From: Mytilus californianus
Taxonomy: Eukaryota; Mollusca; Bivalvia; Mytilida; Mytilidae
DNA length: 64,000 nucleotides
Reading direction: 5' to 3'
Assembly (NCBI RefSeq): GCF_021869535.1
Contig: NW_026262593.1
Span: forward strand, 74,156,822 to 74,220,821
Below the pieces are notes generated by a model. That model ran no database searches, had not been told where the DNA came from, and saw nothing but the letters and a program-made list of their open reading frames with translations. This document shows positions 53,498 through 64,000 of the stretch, piece after piece. The translations under genes and the position numbers were made by a program. The first letter of the stretch is position 1. Each line of letters begins with the position of its first letter.

Positions 53498-54275
53498 TAA
53501 ACGGGCCCAACAGGTGTTAGTTGTTTGGAGCGGCATTAGTCCTTAACTTGCTTTAGATTGCTTCTTTGAGGTTGACAAACTTCAAGCTTGCCTGAACACG
53601 TTTTCAGATGGGAAGGAGATGGGAAGTGCACGGTCATATTTGTCAGCTGACATTTTTTGTGAACCTTCTCAAAATAAAGGACTTAGTAAAAGGAGTAACA
53701 GCTGCACCCAGATTCAATGAACAAGTAAACTTTTAAAAGAGAAGACAGGATTAATGGACCAGTATAAAAATCATCCAGACACTTCAGCACCACCTGAAGG
53801 TTGTTTTTGAGGGAGATGAGGCTGTCATTGATGTAGATGGTGAAACATTGGATATTTTCTTCTGCAATTTTGGTGAAATATATTTTGGGCTGTCACAAAT
53901 TTAAAAAAATGGACCACAGATAGTTATTTAATGGGACTTTTGGGATAACTGGTAAGATCATCAGCCATGTCTTTATCCTGTGTAACTACATACCAACCAC
54001 TTTATCTCATGTTGTCTTTACCATTTTAACAGGTAAACGGGTCCAGCAGGTGTTAGTTATTTTGAGCGGCATTAGTCCTTAACTTGCTTTAGATGGCTTC
54101 TATGAGTTTGACAAACCTGAAGCTTGGCTGAACACGTTTTTAGATCGGAAGTAGCCGGGAAGTGCAAGGTCATATTTGTCAGCTGTGACATTTGTTATGA
54201 ATTTTCTCATAATAAAGGACTTAGTAAAAGGAGTAACAGCTGCACCCAGATTCAACGAATAAGTAAACTTTCGAG
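53498..54275. repeat. Direct duplication of about 240 bp, offset 535 bp
   Basis: Blocks at 53498-53732 and 54026-54275 share gagcggcattagtccttaac, aataaaggacttagtaaaag and agtaacagctgcacccagat. Both carry decayed coding sequence (next entry). Confidence 0.88.
54055..54265 (+). pseudogene. Decayed fragment resembling a recombinase core-binding segment
   Basis: The frame reads FYEFDKPEAWLNTFLDRK, an in-frame TAG, then SARSYLSAVTFVMNFL and a stop after FNE. A W...fl......sarsYLsav..f..FL pattern resembles the SAM-like N-terminal domain of tyrosine recombinases. The first copy of the duplication (53560-53730) contains a more decayed version. Low confidence. Confidence 0.3.
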
Positions 54276-55017
54276 TTAAAAGCTGGAAAAAGCTATGAAA
54301 CGAAGAACGAATGATAATTCCATGATTTAAAATATTGGAAAGTAATTATTTTAAATTACCTATTCTTTAGGGCAAAGACCCTGTCCTAGTATTGTATTGT
54401 CCTTGGGCATGGTCCTACATTCATAATTTAGTGGATCCTGCTCAATATCTGTTATGTCAACAACATATTCCCCTGGATTATACATTAACATAATTTAACG
54501 GACGTTAAAGTTTGTTTTGTAACATACCACAGCCTGAAGTGTGGTAGTAGTTTAATTAAAAGCGGTCTGCTTTTGTTTAAGATAACACCTAGTCTTAGTT
54601 TTTGAAAGTAAATCATCTAAAACACAAGTTAGTTTATATTTAACATCCATTGTCAAATATGTCCAGTTTTTCAAGGGACATAACTATATCAAATCGACTT
54701 CACTTCTATTTCATATATTTCGTGATATCTGTAACGTGTTTGCATTAATGCCTGTTTACATAAAGTCTTTCCTTACATAATGTCCCATAACCAAATTATT
54801 TTCTGATGACATCATTACAAATTCTGTCCATGGCATAGTACCTATGCATAATCATATCATGCACAAATTTATAACATGCCACACCATACCTATCATCGAC
54901 ATAGCTCTATAAACACCCAATGTTTAAGTTTAAGTTAAATTTAAGTTACTTGAAAAAACCTGTAATTAAGAAAAAACTATCAATGAGATCGTTTCAGAGG
55001 CTGAATTGCTAAAAAAA

Positions 55018-55150
55018 GAAAAGAATCGTTAAAGGAAAGCTCATTCAACATCTTGATACAGATGTATCAAGCTGGGAGGATGCATTGGTCAAGTATCATA
55101 ATCATACCACTGAAGAAGAACTTGCAAGATTGTGCAGCGAGTACATTTAA
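55018..55150 (+). pseudogene. Coding-like terminal exon fragment
   Basis: The open frame reads KLIQHLDTDVSSWEDALVKY, then a helical HTTEEELARLCSEYI and TAA. Upstream, a possible acceptor (gatcgtttcag) leads into a frame that differs by one base in an A-run, so the exon is probably broken. The family is unknown. Confidence 0.3.
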
Positions 55151-56104
55151 CTTTTATTAACATGCTACAAATTAAAAGTTAAAAAGAACAAAAAATAAAT
55201 TCTTGAAAATACATGAATAATAAATATTTCAAAAGTACACATACGTCGCCTGGTCTATATCATTTTTGTGCAAAATATATAAAAGCAGACTGGTTTTTTT
55301 ATAATTTATTTGCTAGTGCTATGTTTTACACAGAAGATGCAATGATATCTTTCAGTCGCATTTTATTTTCTCTTAATTTTATGTCCGTTGTACATTTAAA
55401 AAATCTATAGTCCAAAGTAATGTCGAAACTGCATGAAAATATATTTATACTCTTTGTCTGTGATTATATAATTAAAATTCCGGCAAAAATCCGTTCCTGG
55501 GGACTTTATTAAATTTTGAGAAGAGGCAAACTCGCACAGGAAAGAGAGAGAAAGTAATGAATTACCAGAATTAGTAGAGTCGGTTTCCATTGAAAAAAAT
55601 GGTGATCGTGATGTCTTTGCGGTAGGTTTGCATCATACATGCAACACACTGAGAATAATAACAGGAAAAGAGAAAAGATCACTATTATACTGTCGTCTTG
55701 AAAAGGTGAATTTTATAACATTCATGTTGACAAAATAAAAAAAAAAAGATAAAATGAAAGATCAGTGTTCACTAACCAAAAAACTTATGAGGGCCGTTCA
55801 TACTTTAGAGACTACGCGACAAGGGTGTTTGAGTTGTCAGATTTAATGAAGCCGTCATATTTATGATATTTACCTAGAGTTGTAAGACCGATTAATTTAC
55901 ATTTTGTAATAATGGGTGTTTTAGCCCCCATCTGAAAGTGTCGGATTACTTTTTTTACTGAAAAACAATCACAAAAAAGAGAAGCAGTAAAAGAAAAGCT
56001 TATTTGTTTTGACTTCAACTTTATCACTGTTTTAAATTCTATATTGTATGTTTCTACTTGAAAAAATACTTTGTTATAGAGAATAAATATCTACTTATCA
56101 AGCT

Positions 56105-56527
56105 CCCCCAAGGGTGACTGGGGAATAGAAGTATGGTTACCATTAGTCTTCCTCCGACCGGCAATAAAACCCTTGCTAAAAAAGGGCGTCCGTTTGGCTG
56201 TGCAGGATGTACAAATTTGCAGCCAGGTCCGGTCAGAATGGGGACGTTAAATCCGATACCTCGTGTAAAGAGAGTGCCACGCTCTTTGTACATAAAGAAC
56301 CCGTGCAACAACTCTTTGAGGGGTCCGTAGGTGACCTCTTGCAAGGCTAAATTTCTGTCCCTATCCAATATACCCTCATTTCCAGTGGCAGTCTAAATTT
56401 CTCCGACCTTAATCCCGGACGCCTCTAATACAGAACCTACCTATTGTATTTATTGTTAATTTGTTCTCGTCCTGAATATGCATGAAATATTTGCCACTGG
56501 ACGTTAAGCAACCAACAACCAATCTAT
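56105..56527 (+). mobile_element. SINE, full length
   Basis: Sense orientation from cccccaagggtgactggg to aagcaaccaacaaccaatct. The 10-bp duplication ttatcaagct is perfect (56095-56104 and 56528-56537). The CAAT tail has begun to mutate. Confidence 0.95.
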
Positions 56528-56939
56528 TTATCAAGCTGATTTGTTACAATTTCATTATGAATTAAGAACATCATGTAATACCTAATAGGATTAATATTAA
56601 TAGGAACAAACGTTGGACACAATAACGAATATCATTTACCGGATGGACAATATTCCTGTAGCCATATTTGGAAATTTTGAACAATTATAAACAATTCGAA
56701 TACAATGTACTGACAAAGGAATCTATACAGATAGACTATTCCAATACACAATTGATAATGCAAATACAGGTTGGTTTTCATATTTTCACGATCTAATCAA
56801 GTTAACATGTCAAAAGGGACTTTCTAACCAACTATGTAAGTTAAGAAAGTCCCTGATGTCAAGCAGTATATAATGTTTAAGTACCAAACCACTTCGACAT
56901 TTTGTTTTCTTAACAATTATGATGATAATGGAAGTGTTG

Positions 56940-57480
56940 AACGACCTTGGCTATACAGCCCTCGCACGGTCGGCTCGGTGACCGATGGCGTTTGGTGAGC
57001 GTTTAAATATTTTGATTCGCAACGATGAAAAGTTGGTCAGGAGGCCGCCATTTTGATTTTGGTAAGATCTTTTTGGATTGTTGACACTTTTGTTGTTGTT
57101 TACTGCCTTCGCATCGACTGCTTTCAGGACCGGGTTGGTCAGCTGTGCAGCCCGCTAACCACGATGACGAAGTACTGGTCGATGTGTCTCGGACATAGTA
57201 TTAACGATGACAGGAGGCATTATCAGGACCAAACGACAGTAAAATAGCGGTCCGTTATCTAACACCAAGGATACAGACCCTCGGACGTCAGTCGGCATAA
57301 CACTCCCTCATCCATAATGGGTTTTGGAGTGTATGCTGACGCGGGTATTTACATAAACAACAATGTAGACTGTACAACGTTGGATTAGTTTCTGTCATCG
57401 AAAGTAGTAAGTCGTTGATCCATCTATCAGTAAGCCAACATCGTAGATAGCGGGTAAATAGGAGCTGACCCAGAACGTCC
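56940..57480. other. GC-richer island with repeated tcgg/cggt sequence
   Basis: Local composition rises, for example ccctcgcacggtcggctcgg and gggttttggagtgtatgctg. It could be a promoter or first-exon region, but no open frame with coding character is supported. Confidence 0.3.
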
Positions 57481-57499
57481 TTTCAGTTGTACTGACTTG

Positions 57500-59040
57500 A
57501 GACGTGTCTGATCGATTGAACATTATTGATATTTATATACTTTTTGTCCTGTGACTCTGTCCTGCATTCATTTAACACAGTCGCTATACTAGCCACGACA
57601 AAATTATTTACCTGTATGACTTTTCTTGTCCCTTTTACAATGGTACAAGACTCTGTAACGTAGCCCTGCATCAATTTCGGTCAATACAGATATACATGTA
57701 AGAGTTCTTTAAATAGAAAGAGGTCGCTGAAACTACGTCTGAGTGCAATAGCAAATGGTGACCTGTGAGGTCACACACGTAAATAATATTGTCGTTGCTA
57801 GTATGAAGAGTTGAAGATATACTACAACAAACAAAAATACCGAACTCCAAGGAAAATTGAAATCGAGAAGTCCCATCATAAACGGCATATCAAAAAGTCA
57901 AGCACAAACAAACGAATGGAAAACAACTGTCATGTTCCTGACTTGTCACAGGCATTCCCATAAGGGTTTTGTTCCCCATGACAACAGCTTCTAAAATCTT
58001 GCAGTTTGCCTCCTCATAATGAAGCATGACCCTCATCTTCCGCTGTGTAGTTTGATATCTTTACTTGGCTGACATTTCTGATCTCTTGAGCAGTCTGAAG
58101 TATGCCATTTATCTGTTTTTAAACTTTTTAGTGGTAACCCTATCAACTTGATGATGTAGCTTGTATGCATAGCTATATAACTATAGGACATTCAACCAGT
58201 ACCTGTTATAACTAAACTTTTGTTCAACTCTGTCAATGTGAGGCGACTGCCTGAAAACATACAGTATCCTACTGGTTTCTGTTATGACCTGAGCAACAAA
58301 CAGAGTATAAAACACGTTATAAGTAGTCCCTGCAGATGGCTTAATAGGCAATATCCTATTTCAGAAGACCCCCTTGCTGCTTGGGTCTCGTCCCACAAGT
58401 AGCATGTCCCATCTTTAGTTGACTATAGTTGTGAGAATTTTATTTTAACCAAAGCATAATATTACCGTACAATTTCCTACAGCTTCTTTCAATCTTGCAA
58501 CAAGTTCAAATTTTTCCGTTTGGTAGAAAGACCCCTTTGAACGAGCACGTTCTTGAACTGGTTTACAGACAAACTTTCGACATTGACTAAGTGTTTGTCC
58601 CTTTTATTGTCTAATATATTGTTAGGTTGTGAATGTTTAATGATTTGTCTAATCTCGTCATCTGCAATATACAACAAAGTATTAAAAAATCTTGCACACA
58701 TATTGAAAGCTGGCTCAAAAGTTAATCTTGAGAAAATTAAGCTTTTTAATGAACATGTACTTAGAAAATATGCTAATTTTTAATTATTGTACATATATAC
58801 GAAATAAAACCAAAATATAGAGATATGGTTTAGGCTTTTAAATCTAATCTAATCAATCGAACATACCTGATGGCTGCGACCATTTCTTAATACTTTTACT
58901 TGACTCGTCATCCCCACGTTCCTCCCAAAAATGAAAAGATGTCTCAATCCTTTTCATTTCTGCCTCCAATTTTTCTGATCAATCGCCCATGTCACAACAT
59001 GAATTAAACAGTTATAAAATCATCAAACAAAAAGATAACA
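57500..59040. other. Intergenic DNA
   Basis: No supported gene. Overlapping short frames at 58489-58783 on both strands look like chance. Confidence 0.4.
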
Positions 59041-59044
59041 AAGT

Positions 59045-59290
59045 GGTACTTTTTTGTCTTTTGATCTATGCCTTAGATATTTTGGCATGAGGATGTATTA
59101 TCATGAGGTTAAGTGTATTGTATCATGATAACCTTCATGTGACCTTTAAATATGACCTCAGGGTCGACTTAGTGTATTTTGTCGCCTTGAACTTTGACCT
59201 CGAGGACGATAACTTTTTTTTTGCTAGAAACTCTTGAGTAGGCCATGACGTTTTGTCTTTTGATATAGGCCTAAGATATTTGGCTTGTTT
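59045..59290. repeat. Two tandem units of about 200 bp
   Basis: ttttgtcttttgatctatgc (about 59053) and ttttgtcttttgatataggc (about 59253), each followed by a ttagatatttggc-like phrase. Inside lie two related phrases, tgaccttta...gacctcaggg and ttgaactttgacctcgagga. Confidence 0.55.
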
Positions 59291-59642
59291 GAATTGAATT
59301 CAAGGTTTTATTTGCAGTATTTTTAGTGAACAAATACATATTAAACAAGCGCTAATGAGCTTTTCAAAACGACCATAAACAAAATATGACATATCTACAA
59401 ATTTCATGCATACAAAATACATAAATTACATTTTATCAAGACAAAAAATACATGTAGTTCCATAAAAATTTCATAAAGGCGAAGTGTACGTAATTAACTA
59501 CTCCACAGATTTTTTATAATTTCACATACGGATTTTGCTTGTAAAAAGTACACCAGAAAATCAAATAAAAAAAGGGGGTAACCGTTTTTTGTTTTTGAGA
59601 TACGAGCTGTTGAATTTAACAGGATGAAACGCCAAAGTAAAA

Positions 59643-59661
59643 GGGGGGGGGGGGGGGGGGG
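59643..59661 (+). repeat. G19 homopolymer
   Basis: An uninterrupted run of 19 G next to an A/T-rich stretch. It creates an artificial poly-Pro frame on the minus strand that I do not annotate as a gene. Confidence 0.9.
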
Positions 59662-60849
59662 TAACAAAGGGAAAATCATAAAAATCGACAGATATTTTTA
59701 CATTATCAAGATTGTCTATCTTGTTGGTCCACAAATTAAAAAAAAGAAAATTGATATACGATTCAAAAAATGAACGATGAATCCATTGGTTCAAAGAACC
59801 ACGGATCGTGAAACTAGGTGATAGAAAAGAGCTGACCGTAAAAGATCCTCATGTATAATCAATTTCGTTTAACATAAAATTTGATTATATATCTGCAGAG
59901 GTTATGGAAATTGGATACACTTGGTTTTTAGATTAAAACAAATCAGTCGTTAAAATGCTATCAAAATGTCTTAACTAATTTCACCTCTCATTCCACCAAT
60001 ATCAAATTCCAGTTACAAGTGTCACATTTAGTTATTGGGAAGGATTTGTTTACAATAGGACTTTGCCCCAATTTTGATCAGTTTATGGGGTCATTTGAAA
60101 TAACATGGGGCCATTGACAAACTCTAATGGGCCATTTCAGAACTACATTTATAAGTATTAGGCCAATTGTTTTTTTTTCTCATCTCATTTTTTTAAATTC
60201 TATGTACTAAAATACTAATGTTCATGTAAACTATTGTTCACTATAATTTACTAATTTTCTCTCCCAGTCAGGCAGTCTACTTCTGTTCAATTTCAGCATT
60301 TGAAGATGAGAATGTATATATATAAAAGAGAAAACAATACACTACATTGATGAAACTTTTAATTTTATTAGACAGATTTTACGAAGGTTTTTCTTTGTCT
60401 GTTTACACACTTTCAGGGTCTGTTGGAAATTGTGTAGTTCGAGTCCCTTTCCCTCATTTCTGACTCTTAAATGTCTGTCTGATATTAGTGGAGAGAGTCT
60501 TGACCTTAACGTTGTGTGATTCAGTTTTGTTGACTGAAAACCGTCTCACCAACTGCATGTATGCAGTGGTAATGACAGAGCAAACTGAGCGCATTTCATC
60601 ATTTCAGACAATTCATTTCTGTGAAATTGAGCAATAGTGCTCCATAGATTTGGCATATTATCAACAGAGAATTTAGCTGATTTTACAATCTGTTTAAGGA
60701 GGCTTTCTTGTATTTTGCGTGTATTTTTTGGGGTAGTCCAGAGGCAGGGGTAACATTACTTTCCTTTGGTTGTTTAGTATCAGGATGGTCATGGACAGGG
60801 TTTACATTTTCAACAATACTAGGTTGAGGTTCGGTTTTATTTGTGTATC
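59662..60849. other. Intergenic DNA
   Basis: No supported feature. Confidence 0.4.
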
Positions 60850-61185
60850 AATACATACAATAGGTAGGTCCGGTAATAGAGGTCAACTGGGTTGCAGGTC
60901 GGGAAAATTTGGACTGCCACGGGAAAATGAGGGTTATTGGATGGGGACAAGAAATTTAGCCTTGCAACAGGCCACCTCAAAGAGTTGTTGCAAGGGTTCT
61001 TAACGAGCAAAGAGCGTGACACTCTCACTACACGAGCCATCGAATTTAACGTCCCAATTCTGGCCGGACGTACTTGACACATCCCGCGCAGCCAAACGGA
61101 TGCCCCACTTTGACAAGGGTTTTACTGCCGGTCGCAAGAAGACATGAAGTGACCCAATTTTTATTACCCAGTCACCCTTGGGGAG
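60850..61185 (-). repeat. Old, diverged SINE copy
   Basis: Recognisable by ggactgccacgggaaa, agccttgcaacagg, agagttgttgcaagggttct and the end cccagtcacccttggggag. It has many substitutions and small deletions and lacks the CAAT-tail end. No target duplication is seen. It is clearly older than the other copies. Confidence 0.85.
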
Positions 61186-61707
61186 CCCTGGATTTCAGTT
61201 TAGTCTGTGGTAAACAAAAGAATGCAGAAGTGATCATGCTCTTGTTTTATATTTTCAGAGTTACCAATGAAGTAAACAACAGTTATGAATAGCTTCTGCA
61301 GTAACACCAAAATAAGTTTTAGATGAAAGATTGGTGTCCGTAGCCCTGTATAGTCCGTAGCCCCAATATAATAACTTCCAACTGAATCATTTAAATTATT
61401 GATAGAATGATAATAACACAACTATATGTTAGTTCGAACAAGTGCATTGTTTTTAACATTCACACACCTTTAGATGAACATTTTCAAATATAGGATGGGT
61501 TTTCTGTACCGCTATGTTTGTAGTTGCTTATATTTGTAAATATATACAATAACATTTTTCTTTTCGAGATACATTATATCAGTACATTATGCATAACAAG
61601 AATTGGATCATTAATTTTGGAATAATCTGTCATATAAATCTTAATAACAAAAGTTGACTATACATAAAAAGTTAGAAATTAACAGACCTGAACTTTTGCC
61701 TTCTATT

Positions 61708-62100
61708 TCAATCACGACCTGAAATAATGACGTACAAGACCATTGATGGCAAGAGAAGACACTGAAGAGGATAACAATAATCCGATGTTGACGCTATGTG
61801 TAAAATCATATGATAATGAGAATTCAAGTTTGATGCCAAGTGGAAACGCAGATGCCAATGTGAATTCAACATTGATCCAAAGTAGAGAATCAGATTCTTT
61901 GGTGATAGTGATGCTCTAGCCACCTTTTCCATCTTCGGTGATGGGGATGGAGATGCTTTTGCCACCTTTTCCATCTTCGGTGATGCTGATAGATGCATTT
62001 GCCACCTTTTCCGCACCTCCAACGACTCCCAGTACACGTACACTGACAATGTTTCCTGGTGGCTAGCTCCAGTTCTTTTAGTGAGTTCACCACTACTCAC
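61708..62100 (-). repeat. Short internal repeat with an open frame of doubtful meaning
   Basis: The unit ccaccttttccatcttcggt recurs near 61920 and 61961, with a partial third copy near 62002. A 130-codon minus frame crosses it (repeats SPKMEKVAKAS and SPKMEKVARAS), but low complexity and no family match leave coding status doubtful. Confidence 0.3.
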
Positions 62101-62113
62101 ACCTTAAGATATA

Positions 62114-62317
62114 TTGATTGTTGGTTGCTTAACGTCCAGTGGCAAATATTTTAAGCATATTCAGGACGACAACAAATTAACAATAAACACAATAGGTAGG
62201 TTCTGTAATAGGGGCGTCCGGGATCAAGGTCGGAGAAATTTAGACTGCCACGGGAAATGAGGGTATATTGGATAGGGACAGAAATTTAGCCTTGCAACAG
62301 ATCACCTACGGACCCCC
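62114..62317 (-). repeat. Truncated SINE copy
   Basis: The 3' part only, from the reversed tail to cacctacggaccc. The repeat caccttaa flanks it (about 62100-62107 and 62320-62327), a probable 8-bp target duplication. Confidence 0.85.
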
Positions 62318-62327
62318 CCCACCTTAA

Positions 62328-63070
62328 ATGAGTGAGACAACAGAGGAACGTATTGAAAAGGCCATTACGTGCCATAATCACATTATTTTGTATTTTTGGT
62401 CAGGAACATGTGACATAAGTGCTAAATTTGGAAGATATACATTTGTATTGAAATTCGATCTACAAATTAGCCTGTAGTAGTTAAGAGTCATTGAACAATA
62501 TCACAGAGTAATAGGCATTGTAAAGAAATATCCAAAACGAAGCAGAGATAAAATTTGTGGAATGCCCTACAATCTCATTTCATAAATGGAATAAAATCAT
62601 GGAAAATTTGATTCTGAATTGTTCGGAATTATTTAAATCAAGAAATCAGAATTTTAAATGGAACAGTCAAAAATCAATTTAGCATTTAACCAGTATTTCA
62701 TCAGGAGCAGGAAAAATTTAGAAAAAATAACCATTCATTAAATGCCTTATTTCGAATCATGAGTCCAGTTAATATGTAAATGTGATAGTAAGAGCATTGC
62801 ATGGTGTCCCGTAAACACATTCTTTTCTTTATATATTGTATAGTTCTTAAATATATTGTTTATTTTCCCATGTTAATCATATTTTTACAAGATTTCAGTG
62901 TTTATTTATTGGTATGATTAATTTTTATGATCTGTTTTTAATTAACATGCATCACTTCCCTATAGGCATACTACACATTCTATATTTATATATATATTTG
63001 CTATCAGAATAGTTGTAGGAAAAATAGATCGGGTAAAAATATTAAACATATAATATATATTTTCAATTTT
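62328..63070. other. Intergenic DNA
   Basis: AT-rich. No supported feature. Confidence 0.4.
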
Positions 63071-63074
63071 TAGA

Positions 63075-63750
63075 AATACTTGCAAGAAGCAGACGACTGG
63101 ACAATTTTACTGGAGAGAATGGAAATTATAACTCAGAGAATTCCCTGCATTAAATGAAGCAAATGAGATGCATATACCTCACAAGTACAGCTCTAAATCT
63201 ACGTTAAAATCTAAAATTGTAAGTGCATGAGGCCGGTGCAATCTATTCCAATCTCACTTGACTAGGATTGTAAGTTTTCCTACCAAAAAATCAGTTAATC
63301 ATTAACAGTAAACATCTTGGTCTGACAAGAATTTAGTGTTCTCTATCTGACAAATATGTGTTCAGTGTCAATTGATTTTGATATATTTATTAACTTAGCA
63401 TTGCGTAATTTATATTTACATATATATACTACATTCTTTTAATATACATATTCATTTGATGTAAAGGAGAAAAATGTAAACATATGTGACTTATTACTTA
63501 TTGGAAGAAACATTATCACATAACCTTTCCTTTTTGCAATTTCTTCCAAATTCTTTTTAATTTATGATTTATACTTACAGGTCAACCTTGGAGTGTTAAA
63601 AGAAAATCCATCAACTTGCAATGGCGAAATAGAAGTAATAAGATACCTACACAAAAACTATGTACATGTAACACAAAATGGTATTCCATACACAATTATA
63701 TGCCATGTGGACCCACGTAATATTGAATGAATGGTTGATGGAAAATAAGC
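63075..63750 (+). pseudogene. Decayed DUF6589-like gene, two exons
   Basis: Exon 63075-63219 follows acceptor aatttttag and ends at donor gtaagtgc. It encodes EADDWTILLERMEIITQRI and, after a frame change, HIPHKYSSKSTLKSKI. The second exon starts after acceptor acttacag near 63581 (VNLGVLKENPSTCNGEIEVI, then GIPYTIICHVDP) and meets an in-frame TGA at IE*MVDGK followed by TAA. The order HkYs...KS..LGilkeNp....i.....hk.YV matches the DUF6589 proteins that I recall as abundant in molluscs and cnidarians. The stops and frame change mark it as dead. Confidence 0.5.
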
Positions 63751-64000
63751 AATGGCAGGTAAAGCACCAAGTACTGGTATTTGCTAAAACATGGAGCTAT
63801 ATTTCATTTTCTTTAGTTTTATATGGAATTCATGACAGACGAAAACATTTTATTATAATTTTTGTATTACTGCCGACTCATCTTTATAAAAAATAATACA
63901 CATGTATTATACTTTTGACATTTTCTCAGTTGACATGAAAAAGATTTATTATCTTAACTATCACTTTTAATGCTTCAGCAATTCAACATGGAATACAATT

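Noticed and set aside
59494..59794. Poly-Pro minus-strand frames
   Set aside because: They are produced by the G19 run and have no other coding character.
1..64000. tRNA, rRNA and CRISPR-like arrays
   Set aside because: No cloverleaf, rRNA core or spacer-repeat pattern was recognised. The regular repeats at 13.1 kb and in the Maverick ends are tandem units without variable spacers.

Overview
The window is eukaryotic, AT-rich and repeat-dense. It shows GT-AG introns, a CAAT-tailed non-LTR retrotransposon family (LINE), a matching short element (SINE) and one very large Maverick/Polinton-type DNA element. The LINE type, the DUF6589-like and transposon-derived gene scraps, and the degree of nesting suggest a mollusc, probably a mussel-like bivalve. 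That assignment is inference.

Layout. 1-5479: a LINE whose 5' UTR is cut by the window edge; both ORFs are intact. 5480-8772: SINE fragments and a decayed gag-like reading frame. 8784-11582: a 5'-truncated, internally deleted LINE copy, followed at the same target sequence by a SINE. 12.0-22.6 kb: host DNA with a few exon fragments (12230-12443, 17417-18408, 19873-19977), a 74-bp minisatellite, diverged tandem duplications, a SINE and a decayed transposon-like gene (about 20.3-21.4 kb).

22668-51645: a Maverick/Polinton (adintovirus-like) element with about 0.2-kb terminal inverted repeats built from 44-bp units carrying TGACGTCA sites. The right part is a compact minus-strand viral block: BIR protein, Cys-rich protein, small helical protein, chromodomain integrase, PX-like protein, basic core-like protein, double-jelly-roll capsid protein, adenain-like protease, packaging ATPase, two small proteins and a protein-primed PolB with N-terminal zinc fingers. 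The left part is a looser accessory region: a DUF4326 protein, PC4-like proteins, an unknown protein, a spliced secreted/transmembrane gene and a spliced protein with a PPxY-type motif. The element has been hit by a LINE (41506-48090) that itself holds a SINE, and by two more SINEs. Without these insertions and their target duplications it would be about 21.5 kb. PolB and the capsid gene carry frameshifts and stops and the PX-like gene is split, so this copy cannot replicate alone. Integrase, ATPase, protease, BIR and DUF4326 frames remain open.

51.6-64 kb: host DNA with a short LINE copy, SINEs, tandem duplications and decayed exons of transposon-associated genes (WPTDDG-type exon near 52.4 kb, recombinase-like scrap near 54.1 kb, DUF6589-like exons at 63.1-63.75 kb).

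The most informative themes are: the LINE/SINE pair sharing a 3' end and target-duplication style; a shared frameshift in two LINE copies; and a viral-type element whose accessory region carries spliced, host-like genes.
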